Made by a program: the position numbers and the translations under genes
Notes under the pieces: generated by a model
Seen by the model: the letters and a program-made list of their open reading frames with translations, nothing else
Told to the model about the DNA's origin: nothing
Databases searched by the model: none
Shown: in pieces, positions 50,718 through 59,712 of the stretch
How the letters are laid out: each line of letters opens with the position of its first letter
Numbering within the stretch: position 1 is the stretch's first letter
Origin: Prado023 sp964418695
Lineage (GTDB): Bacteria > Actinomycetota > Actinomycetes > S36-B12 > CAIYMF01
Length of the DNA stretch: 64,000 nt
Reading direction: 5' to 3'
NCBI GenBank assembly: GCA_964418695.1
Contig: CAYQMN010000002.1
Span: forward strand, 186,001 to 250,000

Positions 50718-51505
50718 CCGGCCACCGCTGCCCCGCCTGCACCCAGCCTGCCCCCGACACGGTCATCTGCTGGGACTGCGCCAAGAAGCTCACCCGCCTG
50801 CTCGCCGACCTGGCCGAGGACATCGCCGAGCTGACCGTCCAGCTCACCCGCCAGAACCGCAGCGGCCCACCCATCGCCAGCCGCGCCGCCGAGCGACCCG
50901 TCCCCTTCGACGAAGATGCAGCCTGGACCCTCGCCGACGTGCGCAGCGTCCTCGTCGGCTGGACCCGCGTAGCCGTCGACCACGACGGGAAGCCCTGGCC
51001 CGCGGACACGCTGCCCGCCATGCTGCGACGCCTGCGCCGCACCCGCTGGCAGACCCACGAGGCCGCCGACGAGCTGCTCGACGAGCTCGGGTGGCTGCAC
51101 GAGCAGGTGCTGCGGGTCATCGACCACCCAGCCGAGCGGCACTACCTCGGGCCCTGCACCGCGGTGGACGCCGAGGGCATCGAGTGCACCGGGGACGTGT
51201 ACGCCACCGGGTCCGGGGCGCCACGATGCCGGGACTGCGGGGCCACGTACAGCCGCGACGAGCGGATGGCCTGGATCCTCGAAGTCACCGCCGACCAGCT
51301 CGTCACCGCGTCCGAGGCCGCAGGGGCGCTGTCCGCGTGGGGGCAGCACATCAAGCCCGAACTGGTGTGGAAGTGGGCCGAACGCGGACGCCTCGAACGC
51401 CGCGGAACCGACCGGCACGGCCGACCCACGTACCGGTTCGCCGATGTTCGGACCCTGGCCGCCGAATCCGTCCAGCACCGCCGACAGGTCAAGGCCGGAG
51501 CGTAG
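50714..51505 (+). CDS. Phage protein with two zinc ribbons and a MerR-like C-terminal domain
   Basis: 263 residues from GTG 50714 (GTGA overlap). The N-terminus has CPACTQPAPDTVICWDC (two CxxC). A helical middle contains DELLDELGWLHEQVL. A second ribbon (APRCRDCGATY) precedes LVTASEAAGALSAWGQHIKP, then VWKWAERGRLERRGTDRHGR: an excisionase/MerR-type winged helix. Likely DNA-binding; common in actinophage replication-to-packaging regions. Confidence 0.7.
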   Translation: MTGHRCPACTQPAPDTVICWDCAKKLTRLLADLAEDIAELTVQLTRQNRSGPPIASRAAERPVPFDEDAAWTLADVRSVLVGWTRVAVDHDGKPWPADTLPAMLRRLRRTRWQTHEAADELLDELGWLHEQVLRVIDHPAERHYLGPCTAVDAEGIECTGDVYATGSGAPRCRDCGATYSRDERMAWILEVTADQLVTASEAAGALSAWGQHIKPELVWKWAERGRLERRGTDRHGRPTYRFADVRTLAAESVQHRRQVKAGA

Positions 51506-51684
51506 ACATGGGCCAGAACGCGCGAGGATTCCCACACAGCCACGCAACGGGGCGAGGAGTACCCGAGTGCCACCCGGGCCCGAAACGTGGCTGTACGGGC
51601 GTTCTGCGAAGTTCGCCCGCGTGGCGAGTTGCACGGAGCGAGCGGGCCATGTCAGGGTGCGATCGGACGGACACGAGTCTGTCC

Positions 51685-51715
51685 AGAGCCCCCGGAAGGT
51701 CACCCCGGGGGCTCT
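51685..51715. terminator. Perfect 11-bp stem-loop before the first HNH gene
   Basis: AGAGCCCCCGG (51685-51695) and CCGGGGGCTCT (51705-51715) with a 9-nt loop, in the 233-bp gap 51506-51738. Likely an intrinsic terminator or RNA stem between the early and head operons; no gene seen in the gap. Confidence 0.7.
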
Positions 51716-51738
51716 CGCACGGCAGCCGGAGACGACCG

Positions 51739-52083
51739 ATGCCCCGAGCCCCGCGCATCTGCGCCACCGTCGGATGCCCCGACACCGCCACCAACGCCGG
51801 CCGATGCGACGCCCACCACCGCGAGGCCTGGGCCGGCAGCGACCGCCGCGCCACCCTCCCCCGCAACTGGGACACCATCCGCCGGCGCATCCTCGAACGC
51901 GACGGACACCGGTGCCAGATCCGCGACCCCGGCTGCACCACGCTGGCCGTCGAGGTGGACCACATCGGGGACCGCGACGACCATCGCGACCAGATGCTGC
52001 GCGCAGCCTGCTCGCCATGCCACGCCCACCGCAGCGCCATGCAGGGCGTCGAGGCGCGCAACCACCAAGACGCCTCCGGCTGA
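51739..52083 (+). CDS. HNH endonuclease
   Basis: 114 residues from ATG 51739. Zinc-type N-terminus (ICATVGCPDTATNAGRCDAH), then WDTIRRRILERDGHRCQIRD, then the HNH core VEVDHIGDRDDHRDQMLRAA and CSPCHAHRSAMQG. The DH, N-equivalent and H positions plus Cys pair are present. HNH proteins next to terminase genes help packaging cleavage in many long-tailed phages. Confidence 0.9.
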   Translation: MPRAPRICATVGCPDTATNAGRCDAHHREAWAGSDRRATLPRNWDTIRRRILERDGHRCQIRDPGCTTLAVEVDHIGDRDDHRDQMLRAACSPCHAHRSAMQGVEARNHQDASG

Positions 52084-52095
52084 TCCCCGGAGGAA

Positions 52096-52127
52096 GGAAG
52101 CCCCGAGTCTCCCGGCTCGGGGCTTCC
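52096..52127. terminator. Perfect 12-bp stem-loop after the first HNH gene
   Basis: GGAAGCCCCGAG (52096-52107) and CTCGGGGCTTCC (52116-52127), 8-nt loop. With the hairpin at 51685 it brackets the HNH gene. Confidence 0.7.
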
Positions 52128-52145
52128 GCATTCCCGGGAGAACCC

Positions 52146-52250
52146 ATGACCAAGACCTGCACTATCGACGGGTGCCAGCGCGCTCATTGCGCCAAGGGAC
52201 TCTGCAAGAGTCACTACAAGGCGATGCGCCGAGCCGAAGTCGGCCGTTAG
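52146..52250 (+). CDS. 34-residue Cys-rich zinc-finger peptide (HNH N-terminal type)
   Basis: From ATG 52146. MTKTCTIDGCQRAHCAKGLC followed by KSHYKAMRRAEVGR. The C-x4-C-x3-C-x4-C-x2-H pattern is the one that starts many phage HNH or zinc-finger proteins (C..x..GLCxxHY). Either a free-standing mini zinc finger or a severed HNH N-terminus. Confidence 0.55.
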   Translation: MTKTCTIDGCQRAHCAKGLCKSHYKAMRRAEVGR

Positions 52251-52259
52251 GAACGCGTC

Positions 52260-52832
52260 GTGGAAGTGCCGTGCGTGGTGTGCGGCGAGATCGTGGCGCG
52301 GAAGGCGTACCACGCCAGCACCCGGGAGACGACGTGCTCCACGGTCTGCCGAGCGATCCACACCTTCGGCTCAGCACGGTGCGACCTACCTCCTGACCAC
52401 CCGGTCTCGCGGCTCATGCGAAGGGCGGCAGCGCAAGCCCGGCTCGCCAAGGCCGCAGCCGGTACGCAGGGTGACATCCCGTGGTACTCGGGACCGTGCC
52501 GGGAATGCGGGACCGAGTTCATCGCACGATCGCGGAGCAAGTCATGCTCCGACGAATGCCGGACGCGCACCAAGATCGACAACGCAAAGGCGCGCCGACG
52601 CGCGCCGGAGGCATTCGTTGAGCCGGTCTATCGGGTCCAGCTTTACGAGCGCGATGACTGGTGCTGCCAGATCTGCGGTGAGCCCGTGCTGCGCGAGGCG
52701 ACCGTTCCGCACCCGCTCGCCCCGACCATCGACCACGTGATCCCATTCCACTGCGGCGGGACGCACGAGCCGAGCAACTGCCAGACCGCGCACTTCCTGT
52801 GCAACTCGCTCAAGGGTGACGCGGCGGCCTGA
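52260..52832 (+). CDS. HNH endonuclease (second)
   Basis: 190 residues from GTG 52260. Two Cys pairs at the N-terminus (PCVVCGEIV and TTCSTVC), a further zinc ribbon (GPCRECGTEF, SCSDEC), then the HNH core: LYERDDWCCQICGEPVLRE, TIDHVIPFHCGGTHEPSNCQ and THFLCN-like AHFLCNSLKGD. Distinct from the HNH at 51739. Could be a packaging factor or a free-standing homing endonuclease. Confidence 0.9.
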   Translation: MEVPCVVCGEIVARKAYHASTRETTCSTVCRAIHTFGSARCDLPPDHPVSRLMRRAAAQARLAKAAAGTQGDIPWYSGPCRECGTEFIARSRSKSCSDECRTRTKIDNAKARRRAPEAFVEPVYRVQLYERDDWCCQICGEPVLREATVPHPLAPTIDHVIPFHCGGTHEPSNCQTAHFLCNSLKGDAAA

Positions 52833-52935
52833 CCTCCCCAGGGTGGGGCCCGCCCACTGGCCGAGCCGCGCAGCGGACCGGTGGGGCAGGGCGCTCGCGG
52901 TTCGGACCCCTGGAATCGATCGGAGGTGACCGCTC

Positions 52936-53331
52936 ATGGCCGCACCCAGAGGTCTGGGCCCGCGTGGCCGGCGCCTGTGGCGCGCCATCGCGGCACGTGA
53001 TCCGCGAGCTGTTGAGGCTGGCGACCCGCGCCGTGACGTGGCCGTCGAGGCATGTCGGGCCGCCGACCAGCTCGACGCGCTCGCGGAGATCCTCGAGGAC
53101 GAGGGCCTGCTGGTCATCGACCCGGCGTCGGGCGCGAAGCGGATCCATCCGGCGCTCGTGGAGTCCAACCGGCTGCGCCCGCTGCTGGCCCGACTGATCG
53201 TGGCGATGCGTCTGCCCGACGAGGTGACCGGGGTCAAGCCGCAGGGCCGCGGACTGCGTGGGGCGTACGCGCCACGGGGCGCCGGCAAGGTGACCGCCCT
53301 TGACCAGGCCCGGGCCGCGGCCGCCGGCTGA
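52936..53331 (+). CDS. Phage terminase small subunit (P27-like)
   Basis: 131 residues from ATG 52936, GGAGGTGACC upstream. GLGPRGRRLWRAIAARDPRA, then DQLDALAEILEDEGLLVIDP, then ALVESNRLRPLLARLIVAMR: the helical repeat typical of P27-type small terminase subunits that bind the pac/cos site. The terL frame opens at TTG 53300, inside this gene. Confidence 0.88.
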   Translation: MAAPRGLGPRGRRLWRAIAARDPRAVEAGDPRRDVAVEACRAADQLDALAEILEDEGLLVIDPASGAKRIHPALVESNRLRPLLARLIVAMRLPDEVTGVKPQGRGLRGAYAPRGAGKVTALDQARAAAAG

Positions 53332-56300
53332 CCGCTGGGTCCGGCTGTTCGACGGGCACGTCTGCTCGTTGGGCTACGACCTGATCGACTGGATCGAGGC
53401 GTTCACCTGCCACGGCCCCGGCGACGTGCAGGGCGACCCGATCGAGCTCGACGCGGAGTGGCGCAAGTTCCTGGTGGACGCCTACGAGCTCGACCCGGCG
53501 ACCGGTCGCCGGGTGCGCGACGGCGCGGTGCTGTCCCGGCCGAAGGGGCGCGCGAAGGCGCTGGCGCTGGACACACCGATTCCCACGCCCGGCGGATGGG
53601 CCACAGTCGGCGACATCAATCTGGGCGACACCGTCTTCGACGAGTCTGGTCGGCCGACGATCGTCCTCGGCGTATCCGAGGTGTTCCGCGATCACGAGTG
53701 CTTCGAGGTCGTGTTCAGCGACGGTGAGCGCATCGTCGCTGATGTGGGGCATCGCTGGACGGTGCAGGAGCTTCGCAAGGAGTACCGCGAGGTCACGGTC
53801 GACACGGGATACCTCGCTGAGCATCAGTCCACCCGTGCGGATGGGGCCTGCAACTTCCGACTCCGAATGCCGCAGCCCCTGTCCCTCCCGCCGGCTCCGC
53901 TTCCGGTCGATCCCTACGTGCTGGGTGTCTGGCTCGGAGACGGCAACACCCGCGGCGCCTCCGTCACGCTCGCCGATGACGAGATTGTCGATCAGCTGCG
54001 CGGAGCCGGCTACAGAGTCGAGCATCGGCCGAGCTACGGGCCTTTCGGGCATTGGGTGTTCGGCCTACGTCCGCAGCTCCGCGACCTCGGGGTGCTGGGC
54101 CACAAGCACGTCCCCGAGGCATACCTTCGCGCCAGTGCGGACCAGCGGCTCGCCCTCCTCCAGGGGCTGATGGACACCGACGGAACGATCGGCACCGACG
54201 GGCGCGCCGGGTTCACCTCCACACTGGAGCGCCTGGCCGATGCCGTGGTCGAGCTGCTTGCAACGCTCGGGATCAAATGCGCCAAGCGCGAGTTCCGCAC
54301 GAAGATGAACGGGCGCGACTGCGGACCCGGCTGGATGGTCGACTTCTGGCCCACCGCCGATGTTCCTGCGTTTCGACTCTCCCGCAAGCTGGCTCGTCAG
54401 CGCTCGCGGAATGCGGCCGCGCGATCGAGGCTCGCGGACACTCGCAGGATCGTCGCCGTGCGATCTGTGGAATCGGTTCCGACCCGATGCATCGCGGTCG
54501 CCTCACCGTCCAAGCTGTTCCTGGCCGGCCGGCGGATGGTGCAGACCCACAACAGCGAGCTGGCCGGCGCGATCGCGGTCGCCGAGGCGTTCGCCCCGGT
54601 CCGCTTCGACGGCTGGTCCGCTGACGGTCAGCCGGTCGGCCGTCCGATCCGCTCGCCGCTTATCAAGTGCCTGGCGACCGAGGAGACGCAGGTCGGCAAC
54701 ACGTTCGAGAACGTCGCCTTCGTGGCCGCCGACTGGGGTCCGGACGTGCACCCGGACATCTACGCCGGAGTCTCGGGGGCCCGCCGCTACCAGTCCGCGA
54801 CCTCGCTGTACCTGCCCCATGGCGGGGAGATCGTCGCCGCGACGTCGGGGGCGGCGAGCAAGGACGGCGGCAAGGAGCCCCTGGCGCTGGACACCGCCGT
54901 GCTGACCACGACGGGCTGGCGAACGGTCGGGACCCTGGACCCCGGCGACCACGTCTTCGGCCCGGACGGCCAGCCGGTGTTGGTCTACGGCAAGACGCCG
55001 GTCAAGCATGGGCGCCCGTGCTACCGGGTGACGTTCGACGACGGCACGTCGGTCGTGACCGACCACCGGCACTCGTGGACGGTGTTCGACCGCTGGCGAG
55101 CCGGGTCCAAGAGGCACCGCGAGGACGGCTTCGAGCCGTGGCGCACCCTGACCACGGAGCAGCTGCTCCGGCTGTCGCTGCACCTGCGCGACGGCAGCCG
55201 CAAGGAGCGCGGCTTCAAGCGGTTCGGGCTTCCACGCGGGGCGGCCGTGGACCTGCCTAAGCGGGACCTGCCACTCGATCCGTACGTCCTGGGCCTGTGG
55301 CTCGGCGACGGTGACGCCCGGGTGGCCACCATCGCGATGGGCGACGAGGACCGCAGCGAACTGGTGAGCATCCTGAACGGGCTCGGCTTCGCCACGTCGG
55401 TGTACGACTCCGGGTCCGGGTGCCCGGTGGTCCGCTTCGACCACGGAACCCGGTACGGCAAGTCTGGGACCTCGCAGCACGCTCTACGGGACCTCGGGGT
55501 GCTGCGCAACAAGCACGTTCCGGGCGACTACCTGCTCGGCTCGGTCGACCAGCGTCTGGCACTGCTGCAGGGCCTGATGGACTCGGACGGCTCAGCGAGC
55601 ACCCGCGGAAACTGCGTGTTCGTGAACAAGGACCGCGGCCTGTGCGAGGCCGTGACCGCGCTCGTCCGATCTCTGGGCTGGCGAACGACCGGCGTGTCCG
55701 TGTGGAAGTCGGACACGCGGTGGAAGTCCGAGACCGGCAGCTACCGGGTCTCGTTCACCCCGGATGGACCGTGGGCGCCGTTCCGGCTGGCGCGCAAGGC
55801 CGCGAGATGCCGGACCGCCCCGACGTCGAAAATGAGGCTGCGCACGATCGTGTCGATCGAGCCCGCCGAGTCGGTTCCGGTGGCGTGCGTGGCGGTGGAC
55901 TCCGATGACCACCTGTTCCTGGTCGGGGAGTCGCTCATTCCGACGCACAACACGTTCGTCGTCGCCGACGAGGTGCACCTGTACGTGACCGCCGAGCTGC
56001 GCGGCATGTACGCCACGATCAGCCGCAACCTGGGCAAGCGCAAGGCCGCCGAGCCGTGGCTGCTGTCGACAACGACGATGTACCGGGCCGGGGAGGGGTC
56101 GGTCGCTGAGGACATCTTCCGAGCCTGGCGCAAGGGCGAACTGCGCGAATCGACGCTGATCGACCACCGCCAGGCGAAGGGCAGGATCGACCTCGAGGAC
56201 GAGGCGCACACGATGCGCCAGCTGCGCGAGGTGTACGGCTCGGCCGCGGACTGGGTTGACCTGGAGCGCTTCTACCGCGACATGCGCGACCCGACGGTCT

Positions 56301-56980
56301 GCGCGGACGTGGCCACGGCGGCGCGCTACTTCCTGAACCGGGTGACGGCCGGCTCGACGGTCTGGATCGCCGACGACGTGGTCGAGCGCCAGGCGCGCCG
56401 TGACGTGGTCGCCGACGGCGAGCCGATCACGATCGGGTTCGACGGGTCGCTCTCGGATGACTCCACGGTCCTGATCGGCTGCCGGGTCTCCGACGGCTTC
56501 CTGTTCCCGCTGGGGATCTGGGAGCGTCCGGAGGGCCCGGAGCAGATCGGCTGGGAGGTCGACCGGGCCGACGTCGACGCCACCGTGGACGAGGCGTTCT
56601 CCCGCTACACGGTGCGGCGCATGTACTGCGATCCGCACGAGTGGCGCTCCGACATCGGCACGTGGTCGGAGCGCTATCCGGGGCGGGTTGCCGAGTGGGC
56701 GACGAACCGGTGGGTGGCGATCGACGCGGCCCTGGATCGACTGCGCACCGACCTGGTCAACGGGGGGCTGTGGCACTCCGGTGACCCGCGGTTCATGGCC
56801 CACCTCGTGCATGCCGCCCCCGTCCGGCGCGGCCGGCTGACCCTGGTGGGCAAGCCCAGCCACGAACGCAAGATCGACTCCGTGATCGGCGCTGCGCTGG
56901 CCTACGAAGCCCGCGCAGACGTGCTCGTCGAACCGCCGCCGAAGAAGCGCCCCGGCCGGGTCCGGGGATACCGAGGATGA
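53300..56980 (+). CDS. Terminase large subunit containing two inteins
   Basis: 1226 residues from TTG 53300 (an in-frame stop just upstream leaves no earlier start). Exteins total about 536 residues, normal for TerL. They include the ATPase P-loop (SRPKGRAK, split, SELAG), a Walker B region (GGKE, split, TFVVADEVH) and a C-terminal RNase H-like nuclease with acids D1048 (IGFDGS), D1111 (MYCDPHEW) and D1193 (KIDSVIG). Intein 1 covers residues 87-418 and intein 2 residues 527-884. Both must splice out before the motor can package DNA. Confidence 0.95.
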   Translation: MTRPGPRPPADRWVRLFDGHVCSLGYDLIDWIEAFTCHGPGDVQGDPIELDAEWRKFLVDAYELDPATGRRVRDGAVLSRPKGRAKALALDTPIPTPGGWATVGDINLGDTVFDESGRPTIVLGVSEVFRDHECFEVVFSDGERIVADVGHRWTVQELRKEYREVTVDTGYLAEHQSTRADGACNFRLRMPQPLSLPPAPLPVDPYVLGVWLGDGNTRGASVTLADDEIVDQLRGAGYRVEHRPSYGPFGHWVFGLRPQLRDLGVLGHKHVPEAYLRASADQRLALLQGLMDTDGTIGTDGRAGFTSTLERLADAVVELLATLGIKCAKREFRTKMNGRDCGPGWMVDFWPTADVPAFRLSRKLARQRSRNAAARSRLADTRRIVAVRSVESVPTRCIAVASPSKLFLAGRRMVQTHNSELAGAIAVAEAFAPVRFDGWSADGQPVGRPIRSPLIKCLATEETQVGNTFENVAFVAADWGPDVHPDIYAGVSGARRYQSATSLYLPHGGEIVAATSGAASKDGGKEPLALDTAVLTTTGWRTVGTLDPGDHVFGPDGQPVLVYGKTPVKHGRPCYRVTFDDGTSVVTDHRHSWTVFDRWRAGSKRHREDGFEPWRTLTTEQLLRLSLHLRDGSRKERGFKRFGLPRGAAVDLPKRDLPLDPYVLGLWLGDGDARVATIAMGDEDRSELVSILNGLGFATSVYDSGSGCPVVRFDHGTRYGKSGTSQHALRDLGVLRNKHVPGDYLLGSVDQRLALLQGLMDSDGSASTRGNCVFVNKDRGLCEAVTALVRSLGWRTTGVSVWKSDTRWKSETGSYRVSFTPDGPWAPFRLARKAARCRTAPTSKMRLRTIVSIEPAESVPVACVAVDSDDHLFLVGESLIPTHNTFVVADEVHLYVTAELRGMYATISRNLGKRKAAEPWLLSTTTMYRAGEGSVAEDIFRAWRKGELRESTLIDHRQAKGRIDLEDEAHTMRQLREVYGSAADWVDLERFYRDMRDPTVCADVATAARYFLNRVTAGSTVWIADDVVERQARRDVVADGEPITIGFDGSLSDDSTVLIGCRVSDGFLFPLGIWERPEGPEQIGWEVDRADVDATVDEAFSRYTVRRMYCDPHEWRSDIGTWSERYPGRVAEWATNRWVAIDAALDRLRTDLVNGGLWHSGDPRFMAHLVHAAPVRRGRLTLVGKPSHERKIDSVIGAALAYEARADVLVEPPPKKRPGRVRGYRG
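53558..54553 (+). mobile_element. Intein 1 in TerL (class 3 type), at Walker A, with LAGLIDADG endonuclease
   Basis: Residues 87-418 (332 aa) between GRAK and SELAG. It starts with Ala (ALALDTPIPTP) instead of Cys/Ser. Block B has H151 and W153 (GHRWTV); block F has C397 (TRCIAV); block G ends T416-H417-N418, next residue Ser. The set W, C and T at these positions is the class 3 signature, in which the block F Cys is the first nucleophile. Homing endonuclease blocks VLGVWLGDG (207-215) and LLQGLMDTDG (286-295) keep their Asp. Confidence 0.9.
54878..55951 (+). mobile_element. Intein 2 in TerL (class 3 type), before Walker B, with LAGLIDADG endonuclease
   Basis: Residues 527-884 (358 aa) between GGKE and TFVVADEVH. 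It starts with Pro (PLALDTAVLTT). Block B H591 and W593 (RHSWTV), block F C863 (VACVAV), block G T882-H883-N884 followed by Thr. Endonuclease blocks VLGLWLGDG (663-671) and LLQGLMDSDG (755-764). It is clearly related to intein 1 (shared LRDLGVL-x-x-KHVP and RLALLQGLMD) but only moderately similar overall. Confidence 0.9.
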
Positions 56981-57002
56981 CAGCGACGACGGGAGGCTGG
57001 GT

Positions 57003-58361
57003 GTGATCGTCTCCCTCGACGACGCCCCCGAGATCGCCCACGGTCTCGTCGCGGAGCACGACCTGCTGCTGACCGACAGCCACGACTGGGACACCGGCGA
57101 GGTGGTCTACGGGCTACGCACCCTGCGCCAGGTGTACGGGGGTCGCTCCGAGCCGCCGTGGATGCCGCCGGCGGCGAAGGTGGAGTACCGCGAGCTGATC
57201 CGCAAGGGCCGCTCCAACTGGCTGCGGCTGGTGGTCAAGGTGCTCGCGCAGCGCCTGATCGTGGACGGCTTCCGGTCCTCCACGGACCGGCAGGCCGACG
57301 ATGCGACTTGGGAACGCTGGCAGCGCAACAACCTCGACAGCGGCCAGAAGCGGGTCTACGCGGACATGTTCGTCTGTGGGATCGGCTACACCACGACCTG
57401 GCCGGACCTGACCGCGAAGATCCCGCGGATCCGGGTGCAGTCGCCGCTGCAGATGCACGCGCGGCCCGATCCGGTGGACCTGGATCGGATCGACGTCGGC
57501 ATCCGCCGCTGGCGCCAGGGCAAGGGGCAGCGGGCAGCGCTCTTCGACGACGAGAAGTCCATCCCGATGGTCCACGTCGACGGGATCTGGAAGGTCGATG
57601 GCAAGCCGGCGACCCACGGGCTCGGCCAGGTTCCAATCACGGCGTTCCCCAACGAGCTGGACTCCGACGGCATCTGGCACTCGGAGATGTCGCCACTGAT
57701 CCCGATCCAGCAGCGCATCGACGAGACGCTGCTCGACCGGCTCGTCACTCAGAAGTTCGTCGCCTTCCCGCAGAAGTGGGCGACCGGGTACCTGGAGGAC
57801 GAGGACGAGGAGTCCATCCCGGCGCCGGTAATGGCGCTCATCGACCGGATGCTCACCGCGGAGAGCCCGGACACGAAGTTCGGTGCCTTCCCGGCCGGGG
57901 ACCTCAAGCAGTACATCGACGCGGTCGCCGACGACGTGCGCCAGATGGCCGCGCTCGGTCAGGTGCCGTCGCACTTCCTCCTCGGCGGGATCGTCGACCT
58001 GTCCGGGCTGACCGCGGCCGAGGCCAGCGTCGGCGGGAAGCTTGCCGACAAGCAGACTCAGGCCGGGGAGCGCTGGGAGGACCAGATGCGTCTGGCCGCG
58101 AAGGCGGCCGGCGACGAGCAGGGTGCGCGGGACTGGTCGAGCGAGGTGATCTGGCGCAACACCAGCTCGCAGGCCGACTCGGCGATTATGGACGGGCTGG
58201 CCAAGCTCAAGGACTTGGGCGTGCCGCTGCCCTACCTGCTGGAGCGCCTCGGCCTGTCACAGTCGACGATCGACCGGATCGTGGCCCAGCAGGCTGAGGC
58301 GGCCACCGCGCAGGCCGCGGCCACCGCTCGGGCCTATGGGATCCCGACGCCGGCGGCCTGA
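57003..58361 (+). CDS. Phage portal protein (SPP1 gp6-like)
   Basis: 452 residues from GTG 57003, GGGAGGCTGGGT upstream. VKVLAQRLIVDGFRSSTDRQ, then QRIDETLLDRLVTQKFVAFP, then DLKQYIDAVADDVRQMAALG and QVPSHFLLGGIVDLSGLTAA: typical SPP1-gp6-family portal pattern with an Ala/Gln-rich C-terminus. Forms the dodecameric ring through which TerL pumps DNA. Overlaps the MuF gene by 26 bp. Confidence 0.93.
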   Translation: MIVSLDDAPEIAHGLVAEHDLLLTDSHDWDTGEVVYGLRTLRQVYGGRSEPPWMPPAAKVEYRELIRKGRSNWLRLVVKVLAQRLIVDGFRSSTDRQADDATWERWQRNNLDSGQKRVYADMFVCGIGYTTTWPDLTAKIPRIRVQSPLQMHARPDPVDLDRIDVGIRRWRQGKGQRAALFDDEKSIPMVHVDGIWKVDGKPATHGLGQVPITAFPNELDSDGIWHSEMSPLIPIQQRIDETLLDRLVTQKFVAFPQKWATGYLEDEDEESIPAPVMALIDRMLTAESPDTKFGAFPAGDLKQYIDAVADDVRQMAALGQVPSHFLLGGIVDLSGLTAAEASVGGKLADKQTQAGERWEDQMRLAAKAAGDEQGARDWSSEVIWRNTSSQADSAIMDGLAKLKDLGVPLPYLLERLGLSQSTIDRIVAQQAEAATAQAAATARAYGIPTPAA

Positions 58362-59712
58362 CGCCGGACCTCCACGGGAGGCGGTCGCACGCTTCGACGC
58401 TCTGATCGACGGGGCGACCGCGCGCGTGCGCGGCCAGGTCGGGCAGCTGTTCGCGAGTGTCACCGGCCTGGACGACGCTATCGGCTGGGATCAGCTCACC
58501 AACTTCGGGCCGGCTTTGGTGATGGCCGCTCAGGCCGACGCGATCGGGGCGACCGAGGCCCTCATGGCCGCGACCTTGACCGCACACGGCGTTCCAGCTG
58601 CCGGGCTGATCGTCCCGATCACCCCGGGCACCCTCGGGTCCGGGCGTGACGTGCGCGGCCTATTCGCAGTCACGCGGGGCATCGTGGCCGCCCGGGTTGA
58701 TGCCGGTGCGAAGTTCCCTGAGGCGATGGCCGCCTCCGCCGGCGTGGTCGTCGCGAGCTCGGCGAGCGAACCGGCACGGATCGGCCGGGACGGGCAACTC
58801 GAGGCCGGGCTGCACGACGAGCGGTTCAACCGGTTCCGCCGAGTCGCGGAACGAGGCGCCTGCGACTTCTGCCGGATGCTTGCCACCCGCGGAGCGGTCT
58901 ACCTCACCGAGGTCACCGCCGGGAAGTACCGCCGCTATCACCTGCACGATCGGTGTCGCGTCGATCTAGTCGTCGATCCGGCCGCGATCGAAGCATCCAA
59001 GTCGCTGGCCAGCGACTGGCACAACGCCATCAGGGACGACGAACGGCTCCGCGCAGCCGGCGCGATGGGCCCGCCCAGTGGCCCACCTCGGGGCGGCAGC
59101 GGTGGCGGCGGCACCTCCACCCCAGGTCCATCCTCCTGGTGGGAGGGGCTGCCAAAGCTTCCCCCGGGAGCCGACCCGGCGGCCGCGAACCCCAAGCGCG
59201 GGCAGTCTGGGTACTCCGAGAACTGCACCCGCTGCGTCGCCGCGCACGAGCTGCGGGTGCGCGGATATGACGTGACCGCGGCGAATCTGTACGGCGGCGA
59301 CTCGACGGCCCGGGTGTTCGACGCGCTCTTCGGTGGGGGCAGTCACAGGGCCCACGAAGTGATCCCCCCGCTGCTCTTTGCTTCGGAGGCGCGGGGCGCG
59401 TGGAAGCGGCTGGGCAAGAAGGCCGCCGCTCTGCCAGACGGCGCCCGACTGTGGCTCAACGTCCACTGGAAGCCCGGGCATGGCGGCAGCGGCTACCACG
59501 TGTTCTGCGCCCGGGTCAGCAACGGGAAACTGCGCTTCATCGACCCACAGACAAATAGGGAACTGGATCTGCCCGAGGCCGCGGACTACGTCAAAGCCTC
59601 GACGCTGCGAGGCGCATGGCGCGTGGACGACGCGGCTCTGGTTCCAGGCAACCCGGCCACGACGAAGGGCGATATCTTCGAAGTCGGAGGTAGGTGGCAG
59701 GGTGGCTCTTGA
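58336..59712 (+). CDS. MuF-type minor capsid protein fused to a papain-like toxin domain
   Basis: 458 residues from ATG 58336. Residues 1-215 are a MuF/VG15-like minor capsid region with the motif GACDFC (C176, C179) and YHLHDRC (H202, H204, C207). A Gly/Pro/Ser linker (245-285) follows. Residues 290-458 are a papain-fold (Tox-PL, glutamine deamidase type) domain: NCTRC (C297) then VAAHELRVRGYDV, GYHVF (H388) and FIDPQT (D403), a Cys-His-Asp set. Temperate phages often carry such polymorphic toxins on MuF proteins. The next gene overlaps by 11 bp. Confidence 0.85.
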   Translation: MGSRRRRPDAGPPREAVARFDALIDGATARVRGQVGQLFASVTGLDDAIGWDQLTNFGPALVMAAQADAIGATEALMAATLTAHGVPAAGLIVPITPGTLGSGRDVRGLFAVTRGIVAARVDAGAKFPEAMAASAGVVVASSASEPARIGRDGQLEAGLHDERFNRFRRVAERGACDFCRMLATRGAVYLTEVTAGKYRRYHLHDRCRVDLVVDPAAIEASKSLASDWHNAIRDDERLRAAGAMGPPSGPPRGGSGGGGTSTPGPSSWWEGLPKLPPGADPAAANPKRGQSGYSENCTRCVAAHELRVRGYDVTAANLYGGDSTARVFDALFGGGSHRAHEVIPPLLFASEARGAWKRLGKKAAALPDGARLWLNVHWKPGHGGSGYHVFCARVSNGKLRFIDPQTNRELDLPEAADYVKASTLRGAWRVDDAALVPGNPATTKGDIFEVGGRWQGGS

